NCBI GenBank assembly: GCA_035938175.1
Contig: DASZHD010000008.1
Span: 62,001-126,000 of the forward strand
Direction: 5' to 3'
Length of the DNA: 64,000 nucleotides
From: DASRDE01 sp035938175
GTDB taxonomy: Bacteria > Vulcanimicrobiota > Vulcanimicrobiia > Vulcanimicrobiales > Vulcanimicrobiaceae
A program made the position numbers and the translations under genes. The notes beneath the pieces are model-generated. The model was given only the letters and a program-made list of their open reading frames with translations, was not told the DNA's origin and ran no database searches. Below are positions 41,648 through 50,347 of the stretch, one piece after another (the stretch's first letter is position 1; the number at the start of each line of letters is the position of its first letter).

Positions 41648-42620
41648 ACGCCAAGTACGGTTCGCGCGGTGTGACCGGCCGCAAAATGCGATCCATCTCC
41701 TCGAATATCGCCGGATCCACGTCTAAATCGCCCGCACCCACGTTGTCGTCAACGTGATCGACTTTCGTCGCACCGACGATCACGCTCGTGACGGCCGGCT
41801 GCCGCAAACACCAAGCCAGCGCGAGTTGGGCCATCGATGCACCCGCGCGCTGCGCAAGCGGACGAAGCTTCGCAACCGCATCCAGCACCGGCTGCGTAAA
41901 ATAATCCTCCATCATGTCTTTGTTGGCGCCGGCAGCGCGCGTGCCGGCCGGAGGGTGAGTTGCATCCGTATATTTTCCGGTGAGAATCCCCATCGCGAGC
42001 GGCGACCAAACGACGTTTCCCAAACCGTACGCTTCGCAGACGGGCAACACGCGTTCTTCGATCCGGCGCCATAGCGCACTGTATTGCGGCTGATTGCCGA
42101 TCGGAACCGCCCAGCCGCGCGCCCGGCAAAGATTGACCGCGCTCGTAATTTGATCGGCGTTCCATTCGGAAACGCCCCAATACAAAATCTTGCCTGCGCG
42201 CACGAGGTCGTTCATCATCGCGCACGTTTCTTCGATCGGCGTCGTCACATCGTAGCGGTGGCACTGGTACAGGTCGATGTAGTCGACGGCCAGCCGCCGC
42301 AGCGAGCGGTGGAGTTGGTCGTGAATGTGTTTGCGCGAAAGCCCGCGTTCGTTTTCCGACTCGCCCATCGGAAAATAGACTTTGGTTGCGAGCACGAGCG
42401 CGTCGCGATTCAAATCGCGCAGAATCGGCCCCAGCACTTCTTCGGCAGCTCCGCGCGCATACACGTTCGCCGTGTCGATAAAATTGACGCCCTTTTCCCA
42501 CGCGCGCATCACGCACGCACGAGCCGTATCCGAACCGACGTTACCGCCGTACGTCAGCCAAGAACCGAGTCCGACGACGGAGAGCTTGAGGCCGGAATGT
42601 CCGAGATTTCGGTATCGCAT
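41646..42620 (-). CDS. Aldo/keto reductase, Kv-beta/YghZ-like
   Basis: A 324-residue (alpha/beta)8 NADPH-dependent reductase. Motifs: RYRNLGHSGLKLSVVGLGSW, INFIDTANVYARGAAEE, the catalytic Tyr in NVYARG, Lys in LATKVYFPMG, and His in YQCHRYD. It is most like the voltage-gated K+-channel beta-subunit/L-glyceraldehyde-3-phosphate reductase group. The ATG at 42620 lies 67 nt inside the end of the upstream diacylglycerol-kinase gene, an unusually long overlap. Confidence 0.9.
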   Translation of the reverse strand: MRYRNLGHSGLKLSVVGLGSWLTYGGNVGSDTARACVMRAWEKGVNFIDTANVYARGAAEEVLGPILRDLNRDALVLATKVYFPMGESENERGLSRKHIHDQLHRSLRRLAVDYIDLYQCHRYDVTTPIEETCAMMNDLVRAGKILYWGVSEWNADQITSAVNLCRARGWAVPIGNQPQYSALWRRIEERVLPVCEAYGLGNVVWSPLAMGILTGKYTDATHPPAGTRAAGANKDMMEDYFTQPVLDAVAKLRPLAQRAGASMAQLALAWCLRQPAVTSVIVGATKVDHVDDNVGAGDLDVDPAIFEEMDRILRPVTPREPYLA

Positions 42621-43465
42621 GCCGCGGCGTTAGGCACGATAATGCGCACCGCCTTTGGTACGACTTTAAAGATGGCGGGCGTCGTGCCGGCCGGCTCGCC
42701 GTCCGCGGTCACGTGATGCGGGCGGTGGGTGTGCACGTCGAACCAGGTAGCGCGCCGGGTCCGCAGTCCTTCACCGGACGACGCATCGCGTGCGACGATT
42801 TTTCGCGCGATACGGAAGGTTTGCAGCCAACTTTCCGGCTCGACGCTGTAGAGATCGAGCCACCCGTCGTCTAACGCGGCATCCGGCCGCTCGATAACGC
42901 CGCCGAATCTCGGGCTGTTCGCAATCGTCAGCTGAATCGTTTTGAATTCTTCGGCGGGTCCGCTGGACGACGAGAGATGGACGGTAAAGCGGCGCACCGT
43001 CCGCAGACTCTGAAACGCCGTCGCGATGATTGCCAGCAGTCCGAACCGTTTCTTTACCTCGGGCGTTTGGCGCCGGGCGATGCGCGTCGAGAGTCCAACA
43101 CTTGCCTCGTTCACGAAGTACACGCCGTTTACCAGTCCCACGTCGATGGCGCGCGTCTGCGTTTGAGCGATCACTTCGCAAGCGCGGTCGATGGAGAGTG
43201 GAACTCCCAACGTTCGCGCCAAATCGTTGAACGTTCCAAGCGGGACGATGCCGAGCGGAATGCCGCGCTCGATAGCCATGGGAATCGTCGAGATCACGGT
43301 GCCGTCTCCCCCGGCGGCGACGACGGCCTCCATGCCGGCTGCGCCGGGATCGCGTTCGCACGCGATGCCCAACGCTTCCAGCGTGCGGCAAACCAGCGCA
43401 CCCTCGCGTTCGCCGCGTCTCGATTTTTCGTTGAGCACCACCAACGCGCGCACGGCATTCCTCAC
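42554..43465 (-). CDS. Diacylglycerol/lipid kinase family protein (YegS/BmrU type)
   Basis: A 303-residue lipid kinase-like protein. It shows VVLNEKSRRGEREGAL at the start, the nucleotide motif AAGGDGTVISTIPMAI (GGDGT), GIVPLGTFNDLARTLGVPL and NEASVGLSTRIARR, the classic order of DAGK_cat proteins such as YegS and DgkB. It phosphorylates a lipid head, possibly diacylglycerol. Start GTG 43465; an ATG nearby is out of frame. It overlaps the aldo/keto reductase by 67 nt. Confidence 0.92.
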   Translation of the reverse strand: MRNAVRALVVLNEKSRRGEREGALVCRTLEALGIACERDPGAAGMEAVVAAGGDGTVISTIPMAIERGIPLGIVPLGTFNDLARTLGVPLSIDRACEVIAQTQTRAIDVGLVNGVYFVNEASVGLSTRIARRQTPEVKKRFGLLAIIATAFQSLRTVRRFTVHLSSSSGPAEEFKTIQLTIANSPRFGGVIERPDAALDDGWLDLYSVEPESWLQTFRIARKIVARDASSGEGLRTRRATWFDVHTHRPHHVTADGEPAGTTPAIFKVVPKAVRIIVPNAAACDTEISDIPASSSPSSDSVLG

Positions 43466-43553
43466 TCGACCGCGTGTTCCAGCCGTGACTTTTCGTCCGG
43501 TTAGCGGTTACCTTCACGAAGGTGGATGGACGTGGCGGCGTGGATAACGCTGC

Positions 43554-44309
43554 GTGCAGCATTCCTTGCCGCCGCTCCTTTTGGTTCACGGCTTGATCGG
43601 ACATATGCGGGGCGATCGTTTGGAAAACGCGATCGGGCCGCGACTTCTTGCGCCCGATCTTCCCGGCTACGGAGAACGGTCCGTCCACGACGCCGACGTG
43701 TCGCTGTCTGCACACGTCGACTTCTTGTTCCGGCTCGTGCAAAGTACGTGGCCGGACGAACGCGTCGACATTGCAGGCCATTCGATCGGCGGTGCGATTG
43801 CACTGCTGTTTGCCCGGAAGTATCCGCAGTGCTTGCGTTTTGTCATAAATGTCGAGGGGAACTTCACGCTCCGCGACGCGTTCTGGTCTGCAACGATGGC
43901 GCGCATGGATGCGCGGGAAGCCGAGCGCGAACTCGAGCGAGACCGTGCCGATCCGCAGGCGTGGCTCCGGCGATCGGGCGTTTCACCAACTCCGGAGCGG
44001 CTGGAGCTAGCGCGTTCGCACTTGCACAATCAAAGCGCAAGAACGGTGCAGTCGATGGCACGTTCGGTCGTGGCCGTGACGGAAGCACCGCAATATCTGG
44101 AAGACGTTCGCGCCGTTTTGGAAACTGAAATCCCAGTGCATCTGATCGCGGGAGAACGCTCCCGCGAGGCCTGGGACGTGCCGGATTTCGTTTTGAAACG
44201 CGCCGCAAGTTTCACAATCGTTCCCGATTGCGGCCACCTCGTGACGATCGAACAACCCGAGACGTTCGGCGCGATCGTCCACGAACTGCGCGGCAGACCG
44301 GCGCGCTAA
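43554..44309 (+). CDS. Alpha/beta hydrolase
   Basis: A 251-residue alpha/beta-hydrolase. The family landmarks are LLLVHGLIGHMRGDR, the nucleophile elbow GHSIGG (near residue 75), and DCGHLVTIEQPE with the catalytic His. A GTG starts the gene, divergent from the lipid-kinase gene by 88 nt. It resembles acyl-CoA or ester hydrolases, without a more exact assignment. It ends just before the convergent GH114 gene. Confidence 0.83.
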   Translation: MQHSLPPLLLVHGLIGHMRGDRLENAIGPRLLAPDLPGYGERSVHDADVSLSAHVDFLFRLVQSTWPDERVDIAGHSIGGAIALLFARKYPQCLRFVINVEGNFTLRDAFWSATMARMDAREAERELERDRADPQAWLRRSGVSPTPERLELARSHLHNQSARTVQSMARSVVAVTEAPQYLEDVRAVLETEIPVHLIAGERSREAWDVPDFVLKRAASFTIVPDCGHLVTIEQPETFGAIVHELRGRPAR

Positions 44310-44310
44310 C

Positions 44311-45171
44311 TCAATGCGGCCGTGGGGTCGCCCCTGCGTGACCGTGGCGCAGCGGCAAGACCGACTCCGGCCCGAACCACGTTTGTCCGTTGCACGTCAC
44401 GATCCACGAGCCCAGCGCAAGCCGTTTCAAGATCAAGTAATACCGGAATTGTTGCGCGTTTCGCGGGCAATCTTGATTCAAAAACACGTGCTGGCCGGTG
44501 TCCGAAACGTATTCCGTATCGAAAACCGCCTTTCCGGATGCGACGTACGGCGCGAAGCGCTCGCAGAAATTCAGGTAGAAGCATTCCTCGAGCAGCGCCC
44601 AATCGAACGAACCGTACAACTTGGACGCCTGCTCCGGATCGTTCTTCTGTCCGATTGAAAGACCGCGCGCATGCGCCTGCGAAATCAGCCAGGCATCGAA
44701 ATTCAGCTCGTCTTGCGCGGTGAGCGGAAAACCGGTGTCGGCCTGATACGTATCGATGTTGTCCGGCTCGATCGCATCAAAGCCTTTTGACCGGCACAGA
44801 TCGAAACGCTTCGCGAGAATTGGGCCCAGCAGATCCAAACGCCGGATATCGACGAAGCGCTCCTGCGGATATCCCGGATACCGCTCGCCCAAGATCGCTT
44901 TCGGATACTGCTTGGCGTCGGGACGGTAGCTTTCCCAACTCCCGACGTCGATATAGCAGATCACGTGACGGCCCAGTGCGTGCAGCTTCGTCACGACCGT
45001 TGCGGGATTGTCGAACATGTCGATGTCGTAAACGGTGGCCGGCACGGTGAGCGGAACGGGCGTCTCCAGATCCCACTGGAACGTGTCACCCGATGAGGGA
45101 ATCCACATTGCCTGCGCCGCGAGCGGCGTCACGCAAAGCATCAAGACGGCGAGCAGACCTGCGAATCGCAT
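44311..45171 (-). CDS. Endo alpha-1,4-polygalactosaminidase-like (GH114)
   Basis: A 286-residue secreted protein with a signal peptide (MRFAGLLAVLMLCVTPLAAQA). Landmarks of the TM1410/GH114 family are HVICYIDVGSWESYRPD, GFDAIEPDNIDTY with the catalytic Asp region, and LLEECFYLNFCERFAPYV. These enzymes cleave galactosamine-containing exopolysaccharides. The mature part has an even number of cysteines. It is upstream of nothing on this strand but is 42 nt after cydB. Confidence 0.85.
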   Translation of the reverse strand: MRFAGLLAVLMLCVTPLAAQAMWIPSSGDTFQWDLETPVPLTVPATVYDIDMFDNPATVVTKLHALGRHVICYIDVGSWESYRPDAKQYPKAILGERYPGYPQERFVDIRRLDLLGPILAKRFDLCRSKGFDAIEPDNIDTYQADTGFPLTAQDELNFDAWLISQAHARGLSIGQKNDPEQASKLYGSFDWALLEECFYLNFCERFAPYVASGKAVFDTEYVSDTGQHVFLNQDCPRNAQQFRYYLILKRLALGSWIVTCNGQTWFGPESVLPLRHGHAGATPRPH

Positions 45172-45213
45172 ACGAATCCCTCCGTTCCGAACTAGGGGAC
45201 GAGCGGGGTTCGC

Positions 45214-46170
45214 CTAGCTTTCAATCGGTACCCGCTTGAATACGGCGAACAACAGCGCCAACGATGGGACGAGCACGATCGCTCCGGCGGCGCTGGTCCA
45301 AAGAAAGACCGCGATCGTCGCCGGCGGTGCGGCTGGATGCGGAACTCCGAGTTGCGCAAGCGCAAACGGTGCTTGCGCGGCGTACCACCCGCACACGACG
45401 CCTGCAACCTCGGCTGCCACTGCAACGCGCGCCAGACGCGCGCGATTGGCGCGCAGCGCGAGCAACACGACGACGCCGAGCGCCATCGCGCAAGCGACCG
45501 CGGCAACGGCAACGGGCGATCGCAGATGCGCGATCAGCCGCGGCTCCGTCATCCACCCCGCGATCAGCGCGGCAAGTCCCAGTACAGCCACCGCGCACGT
45601 CGACCAATATGCACGCACCCGAAAATCATCGCGCAGCGGTCCGCGCGTTTCTGCGACCAGAAAAACCGCGGCGAGTTGCGCGCACAACGTGACGGCGAAT
45701 AGCCCCACCGTTAGGCTCATCGGGCGCAGCCAGCCGAACGATCCCGTCGCGATGCCGCCGGCGCACGCGCCGAACAAAAACGGCGTTGCCAAACTGGCGA
45801 TGCCGAACACCACGCCCCAGATCTTGTGCGGCAGCAAATCGCGAATGGCCGGCCCGCGAAATGCGAACGCCGCGCCGCGCAACACGATGCCGATCAGCGC
45901 CAGCGTAAGCGGCACGAACAACGCAATACCGAGCATCGCGAATACCGGCGGAAAACACGTGAACAGGAGCACGAGCACGTAGATCAGCCACACGTGGTTC
46001 GTTTCCCACACCGGCCCCATCGCCTCGCCGATCGCTTCGCGCTGTTCTCGTTTACGCGCAGGACCGGACAAAAGGTCCCAGACCCCTCCACCGAAATCGG
46101 CGCCCGCCAAAACCGCATACGCGAGAATCGCCGCAAGCGCAAGCACGCCCGCGATAATCTCAGGCTGCAT
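45214..46170 (-). CDS. cydB: Cytochrome bd oxidase subunit II
   Basis: A 318-residue polytopic subunit with about eight to nine helices. Landmarks: AVLAGADFGGGVWDLLSGP near the start and AIGEAMGPVWETNHVWLIYVLVLLF, typical of CydB. ATG 46170 is preferred to GTG 46176 since GAGGAG lies 9 nt upstream. It overlaps cydA by 11 nt. With CydA it forms the quinol oxidase that reduces O2 with high affinity. Confidence 0.95.
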   Translation of the reverse strand: MQPEIIAGVLALAAILAYAVLAGADFGGGVWDLLSGPARKREQREAIGEAMGPVWETNHVWLIYVLVLLFTCFPPVFAMLGIALFVPLTLALIGIVLRGAAFAFRGPAIRDLLPHKIWGVVFGIASLATPFLFGACAGGIATGSFGWLRPMSLTVGLFAVTLCAQLAAVFLVAETRGPLRDDFRVRAYWSTCAVAVLGLAALIAGWMTEPRLIAHLRSPVAVAAVACAMALGVVVLLALRANRARLARVAVAAEVAGVVCGWYAAQAPFALAQLGVPHPAAPPATIAVFLWTSAAGAIVLVPSLALLFAVFKRVPIES

Positions 46171-47467
46171 GTGCACAGGCCTCCTCGGACGTGCGATCGA
46201 TCCGGCGCAAAAGCCAAAGCAGCGTCAGCGCCAGCAAAACGTACAGAACGGTAAACGCAACGAACGTCACGTTCACGCCGCGCGACGGCGTAACGGACTG
46301 CGAGACCAAAAAGTATCCCCGTGCCACCCACGGCTGCCGTCCTTCTTCCGTCACCATCCAGCCGGCTTCCATGGCGACCAGCGCCGCAGGCCCCATCACC
46401 ACGATCGCCCATAGGAGCGCGCGCGAACGCACGTCATGGCGTATCCATGTGGCAAACAGCCACCAAATCGCGACCAGCACCATTGCCGTGCCCAGGCCGA
46501 CCATGAGTTGAAAGAATGGATGTACGAGCGCAGCGTTCGGAATGCGGTTTTGCGGGAAGTCGTCCAAACCGCGAATGACGGCGCGCGGGTTTCCGGTTGC
46601 CAAGAAACTGAGGCCGCCGGGAATCTCCAGCGCAAAGCGCGTGACGTGGGCCGCACGATCGGGAATGCCGCCGATGCGAAGCGGCGCGCCGCTCTCGGTT
46701 TTGAACTGGCCCTCCATCGCCGCCAACTTCTCCGGCTCGGCGTGCGCGTCAAACCGCGCCGACATGTCGCCGGCGAGCACCTGAGCGGGCGCGAAAATGA
46801 GCGCCGCGATCATCGCAACGCGCAACGCTTTCGCAGCCGCAGCGGGTCCATTCCGCAGCGTTTTCAACGCATAGATCGATGCAAGCAAAAACGCCGTGAA
46901 CGTATAGCAGGCGAGCATCGTGTGCAACACTTCCGTGCGCCACGCCGGATTGAACATCGCGGCAATCGGGTCGACGTCGACAACGCGCCCGCCGGCGAGG
47001 CGGAATCCCGCCGGCGTGTTCATCCACGCGTTTGCCGTCATGACGAAAAATGCCGAGGCCGCTCCGCTAATCGCGACCGGAATTCCGCACAGCCAGTGCG
47101 CGCGCGGGCTCAGCCGTTCCCAGCCGTAGAGGTAGATGCCGACGAAGACCGCTTCGATAAAAAATGCAAAGCCTTCCATGGAAAACGGCGTGCCGATGAT
47201 ACCGCCGGCATAGCGCATGAACTGCGGCCAGAGCAAGCCGAGCTCGAAAGAAATGACGGTTCCGGATACCGCGCCGACGGCAAAGAGCGCCGCCATTGCC
47301 TTCGACCACGTCCGCGCGAGCAGGTAATAGTCGCGGTCGCCCGTCTTCAGCCACAATGCTTCGATCAGCAGCATGAACAGCGGCATGCCGACACCGAGCG
47401 CGGAGAAAACGAAATGAAACTCCAGCGACGTGCCCATCTGAGCGCGGGCCGCTAGCAGATGATCCAT
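46160..47467 (-). CDS. cydA: Cytochrome bd oxidase subunit I
   Basis: A 435-residue catalytic subunit. His in SLEFHFVFSALGVG is the heme b595/d ligand region; VISFELGLLWPQFM and MTANAWMNTPAGF are typical; GRQPWVARGYF matches the conserved GRQPW of CydA. The Q-loop is short, as in Bacillus-type and cyanide-insensitive oxidases. It is divergent from the CsoR-like gene across 137 nt. The oxidase has no copper, unlike heme-copper enzymes. Confidence 0.96.
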   Translation of the reverse strand: MDHLLAARAQMGTSLEFHFVFSALGVGMPLFMLLIEALWLKTGDRDYYLLARTWSKAMAALFAVGAVSGTVISFELGLLWPQFMRYAGGIIGTPFSMEGFAFFIEAVFVGIYLYGWERLSPRAHWLCGIPVAISGAASAFFVMTANAWMNTPAGFRLAGGRVVDVDPIAAMFNPAWRTEVLHTMLACYTFTAFLLASIYALKTLRNGPAAAAKALRVAMIAALIFAPAQVLAGDMSARFDAHAEPEKLAAMEGQFKTESGAPLRIGGIPDRAAHVTRFALEIPGGLSFLATGNPRAVIRGLDDFPQNRIPNAALVHPFFQLMVGLGTAMVLVAIWWLFATWIRHDVRSRALLWAIVVMGPAALVAMEAGWMVTEEGRQPWVARGYFLVSQSVTPSRGVNVTFVAFTVLYVLLALTLLWLLRRIDRTSEEACAHAA

Positions 47468-47568
47468 GACCACGACGAGTATACGCTTGCGGCGATGCCG
47501 TCACGCGATACGAAAGTCGTTTCCCTCAATCGGCGTCGGCTGCCGTGCCGGGTTCGAACCGGAGTGAA

Positions 47569-47587
47569 ACCCCTCCCGGGGTGGGGT
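47569..47587. promoter_or_regulatory. Possible CsoR-type operator
   Basis: ACCCC (47569-47573), TCCC spacer, GGGGT (47578-47582), then another GGGGT (47583-47587), lie 18 nt before the CsoR-like start and about 100 nt from divergent cydA. CsoR/RcnR regulators bind G-tract inverted repeats of this type, so autoregulation is likely. Confidence 0.45.
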
Positions 47588-47604
47588 GGGTTGAGGATTG
47601 CGTT

Positions 47605-47901
47605 ATGAAGAAGACCGTGCGCGCGCTCGCCCCCAGCGACAAGTCCGACGTTTTGAACCGGCTGCGGACCGCCCGCGGACATTTGGACGGAATCATCGGC
47701 ATGATCGAGGATGACGCGTACTGCGTCGACGTCCTCAAGCAGATCGCCGCCGTTCGGGCCGCGCTCGATCGCGCCGGCCGGATCGAACTGCGTCATCATT
47801 TCTTGAACTGTTTCTCCGACGCCGTGCGCTCCGGTAAAGGCGAGCGGGCCGCCGACGAGCTCTTGTCGGCGCTTGCGTACAATAAGGAACTCTTCGCATG
47901 A
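47605..47901 (+). CDS. Metal-sensitive transcriptional repressor, CsoR/FrmR family
   Basis: A 98-residue all-helical DUF156 protein. The ligand set is Cys in DAYCVDVLKQI (about residue 40) and HH...C in LRHHFLNCF (about 64-69), the C-x-H-x-x-x-C arrangement of CsoR copper and FrmR/RcnR sensors. It would repress its operon until metal (or aldehyde/sulfur species) binds. ATG 47605 is chosen; the upstream part of the frame contains the putative operator. It overlaps the permease gene by 4 nt. Confidence 0.9.
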   Translation: MKKTVRALAPSDKSDVLNRLRTARGHLDGIIGMIEDDAYCVDVLKQIAAVRAALDRAGRIELRHHFLNCFSDAVRSGKGERAADELLSALAYNKELFA

Positions 47902-49145
47902 TCGTGTTGCACGCAATCGGCGCCGGACTGCTTGCGGCGTTGCAGTTTTTCTGGGACAGCCTCTTCGGGTTGATTTTCGGGTTTCTCATCTCCGCAATCG
48001 TGCAAGTCGTGCTCACGCCTTCCGACATGCAGCGGTATCTCGGCCCAAATCTGCGCGGAATCCTGAGCGGCGCCGGGTTCGGAATCATCGCGTCGTCGTG
48101 TTCGTACGGCGCAGCGGCGGCCGCACGCGGTTTTTATCAGCGTGGCGCCGACATCCGGTCCGTTTTTTCGTTTTTGGTGTCGTCGACGAACATGAACGTG
48201 GCGATCCTGATTCTGTTTTGGTCGCTGCTCGGATGGAAATTCGCATTCGCCGAGTTCTTCGGCGGCGCGATCATCATTGCCGTGGTTTCGATCGGTTTCA
48301 CCGTTCTGTTTCCGCGCAATGCGCTCGAAGAGCTGCGCCGCGATCGCCCGATGCCGCTCGCCGAAACAGGCACCGTAATCACCGAATGTCCACTGTGCGG
48401 AATGGAGGGTGAACGCGAGTATTCGGTCGACTACGCCGGACGAACGTACTACGCGTGCGGACGCAAACATCAGCAGAGCTTAGCCGCCGAACCGGAACGT
48501 TACGCCGGCGCCGGCGGCACGGGCGGCAGATCTGCACAAGGTCTGCAGGCGCTGAAACGGCCGCAAACGTGGCGCGACATCGCCGAGACGGCGTGGAACG
48601 ACGTGCTGATGCTGCGCACGGAACTCGCGATCGGCTACGTGCTCGCGGGGTTCGCTGCCGCGCTCGTGCCGCAGCAATGGCTCGTGCACGCGTTGCAAGT
48701 GGTCGGAAGCGTGCCGTACATCGGCTACCTCTTGTTGCTTGCGTTGGGATTGGCGATCGCGGTCGTCACGTTCGTCTGCTCGATGGGGAACGTTCCCGTC
48801 GCGCGCTTTCTGGCCAATGCCGGAATCCCGCTGGGCGCGAACACGTCGTTTATTTACGGCGATTTGCTCGTGCCGCCGCTAATCGCAATTTATATGAAAT
48901 CGTTTCCGCCGCGCGTGACGTGGACGTTCGTCGCCCTGTTCGTCGCCGGCGCTATGCTTGCCGGCGCAATCATGGAACGCGCAATCGGTCACGCATTCGG
49001 AGGGATTACGCTGGGCTCGATGAGTTTGAACGACCGCCTGACGTGGATTTCGAACGTTATCGGGATCCTCGCGGTCGCGATCGTCGCCGTTCTCGCCAAG
49101 CGCGCACAGCAGGAGCCGGTTGCGCGCGGCGGCGTGCACGGGTAA
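47898..49145 (+). CDS. ArsP/COG0701-like permease with YHS/TRASH-like metal domain
   Basis: A 415-residue permease. Helices lie at about residues 15-35, 58-80, 85-145 and again 235-410, with SSCSYGAAAAARGFYQRGA carrying the conserved Cys of the DUF318 family. Between the halves, residues 164-202 are a soluble metal-binding insert: CPLCGMEG and YYACGRKH with ...AEPERY, which matches the YHS/TRASH pattern. With the CsoR-type repressor it is likely a heavy-metal (copper or arsenic-like) export or trafficking protein. Starts in an ATGA overlap. Confidence 0.85.
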   Translation: MIVLHAIGAGLLAALQFFWDSLFGLIFGFLISAIVQVVLTPSDMQRYLGPNLRGILSGAGFGIIASSCSYGAAAAARGFYQRGADIRSVFSFLVSSTNMNVAILILFWSLLGWKFAFAEFFGGAIIIAVVSIGFTVLFPRNALEELRRDRPMPLAETGTVITECPLCGMEGEREYSVDYAGRTYYACGRKHQQSLAAEPERYAGAGGTGGRSAQGLQALKRPQTWRDIAETAWNDVLMLRTELAIGYVLAGFAAALVPQQWLVHALQVVGSVPYIGYLLLLALGLAIAVVTFVCSMGNVPVARFLANAGIPLGANTSFIYGDLLVPPLIAIYMKSFPPRVTWTFVALFVAGAMLAGAIMERAIGHAFGGITLGSMSLNDRLTWISNVIGILAVAIVAVLAKRAQQEPVARGGVHG

Positions 49146-49164
49146 CACACAACTGCGGTGATGC

Positions 49165-49653
49165 CTACGTCAGTTTAAGCCGGTAGGCATCGGCGCCGAG
49201 TTCGCGCGAAAGCGGCAGATCGTTAACAAAGCCTCGCTTTGCGAGAATGCGGAGCGAAGCGGTGTTTCGTGCGTCGACGGTCGCGATCACGATCGGCAAC
49301 GCTAACCGGCGCGCCTCATCGAGCAACAGGTCAACGACCCGTCCACCGAGTCCGCGACCCCACCGCGTTCGCTGCAGGAAGTAGACGAGTTCGTATTCGC
49401 TGCGCCCCGCGCGCCTTTTCAGTTCGGCGTGGCCGGCATATTCGCCCGACTCGACGAGCGCCCACACGTAGAAGGCCGGATCGCTTTCCGGCAAGCGAAG
49501 AATTTTATCGAAGAGTTCATCTGCAGCGTCCGGTTCGATTGCGACGCCCTCACCCGCGTAGCGCATCACCTCCACGTCGCCGAGAAGCGCGCGGAATGCG
49601 CTCCGGTCCCCAGGAACGTACGTCCGCAGGGCGGCAGCGCTCATCGCGGTCAT
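49165..49653 (-). CDS. GNAT family acetyltransferase
   Basis: A 162-residue RimJ/RimL-like GNAT. Landmarks: LRTYVPGDRSAFRALLGD, YELVYFLQRTRWGRGLGGRVVD with the acetyl-CoA-binding RxxGxG, and DARNTASLRILAKRGF. ATG 49653 chosen; 49644 and 49695 are alternatives. The acceptor is unknown. It is divergent from the AbiE pair and shares its upstream region. Confidence 0.85.
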   Translation of the reverse strand: MTAMSAAALRTYVPGDRSAFRALLGDVEVMRYAGEGVAIEPDAADELFDKILRLPESDPAFYVWALVESGEYAGHAELKRRAGRSEYELVYFLQRTRWGRGLGGRVVDLLLDEARRLALPIVIATVDARNTASLRILAKRGFVNDLPLSRELGADAYRLKLT

Positions 49654-49690
49654 AGCAATACCCCGCCGGAACGGTTTCCCAAAAAACTGC

Positions 49691-49765
49691 GACAAATGCG
49701 TATCACCATGATACTGATATGCCTAACAAATTGACAAATGCGTATCACGATGATACTCTAGTGCC
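49691..49765 (+). promoter_or_regulatory. AbiE promoter with duplicated 25-bp operator
   Basis: Two 25-nt direct repeats with one mismatch (49691-49715, 49733-49757) each contain GTATCA-NNN-TGATAC. The second overlaps a promoter: -35 TTGACA (49731-49736), 17 nt, -10 TACTCT (49754-49759). Transcription would begin near the ATG at 49766, so the mRNA is nearly leaderless. AbiEi antitoxins autoregulate by binding repeats in their own promoter, which this arrangement fits. Confidence 0.75.
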
Positions 49766-50347
49766 ATGCCCGGTCCCAAGTACCAGCGACAGCTTTATGA
49801 CTTTGCCTTCGAGCACGACGGCCTGATTCACATTATTGAAGTAAAGAAAAACGGCATCCCGCCGCAACGCGTCCGCCAACTCGCTCACCGCGGGCAACTT
49901 GAGCGATTGGCTCACGGCCTTTACCGCCTCGAAAACTTTCCCGCCGACCCACGCCGGCAGGCACTGTGGTTCGCCTTACTCTGGCCACAGGGCAGCGGTG
50001 ACCGCAACATTTATCCGAGGCTGACGCATCATACCGCGCTTGCGCTTCACGGGCTAACGGATGCCGTAGTCGACGTTATCGACGTCACGCTGCCACTGGG
50101 GACACGCATACGCCGTAGTGACTGGCCGCGAGATGTACACTACCATTTCAAGGATCTAGCGGAGAAAGACGCCGAGGTCATCGATGGCTTTCCGGTAACG
50201 ACGGTGCGCCGCACCCTACTCGATTGTGCGCGAGATGGTGTGGACGCGCGGTTTGTGCGCGAAGCGACGGATGAAGCGGTGCGGCTGGGAAGAGCGGATC
50301 TGTCAACCGTTAGTCACGTAAACGAGATCTTAGATGCGCGAACTTAG
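49766..50347 (+). CDS. abiEi: Type IV toxin-antitoxin system antitoxin, AbiEi family
   Basis: A 193-residue protein with an N-terminal winged-helix segment (IIEVKKNGIPPQRVRQLAHRGQLERLAHGLYRLENFP given by its core: RQLAHRGQLERLAHGLYRL) and a C-terminal half LTHHTALALHGLTDAV...TTVRRTLLDCARDG, as in AbiEi antitoxin proteins. These neutralise AbiEii and repress the operon. The gene is likely leaderless, starting about at the mRNA 5' end. It overlaps abiEii by 14 nt. It may contribute to phage abortive infection or plasmid/island stability. Confidence 0.88.
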   Translation: MPGPKYQRQLYDFAFEHDGLIHIIEVKKNGIPPQRVRQLAHRGQLERLAHGLYRLENFPADPRRQALWFALLWPQGSGDRNIYPRLTHHTALALHGLTDAVVDVIDVTLPLGTRIRRSDWPRDVHYHFKDLAEKDAEVIDGFPVTTVRRTLLDCARDGVDARFVREATDEAVRLGRADLSTVSHVNEILDART

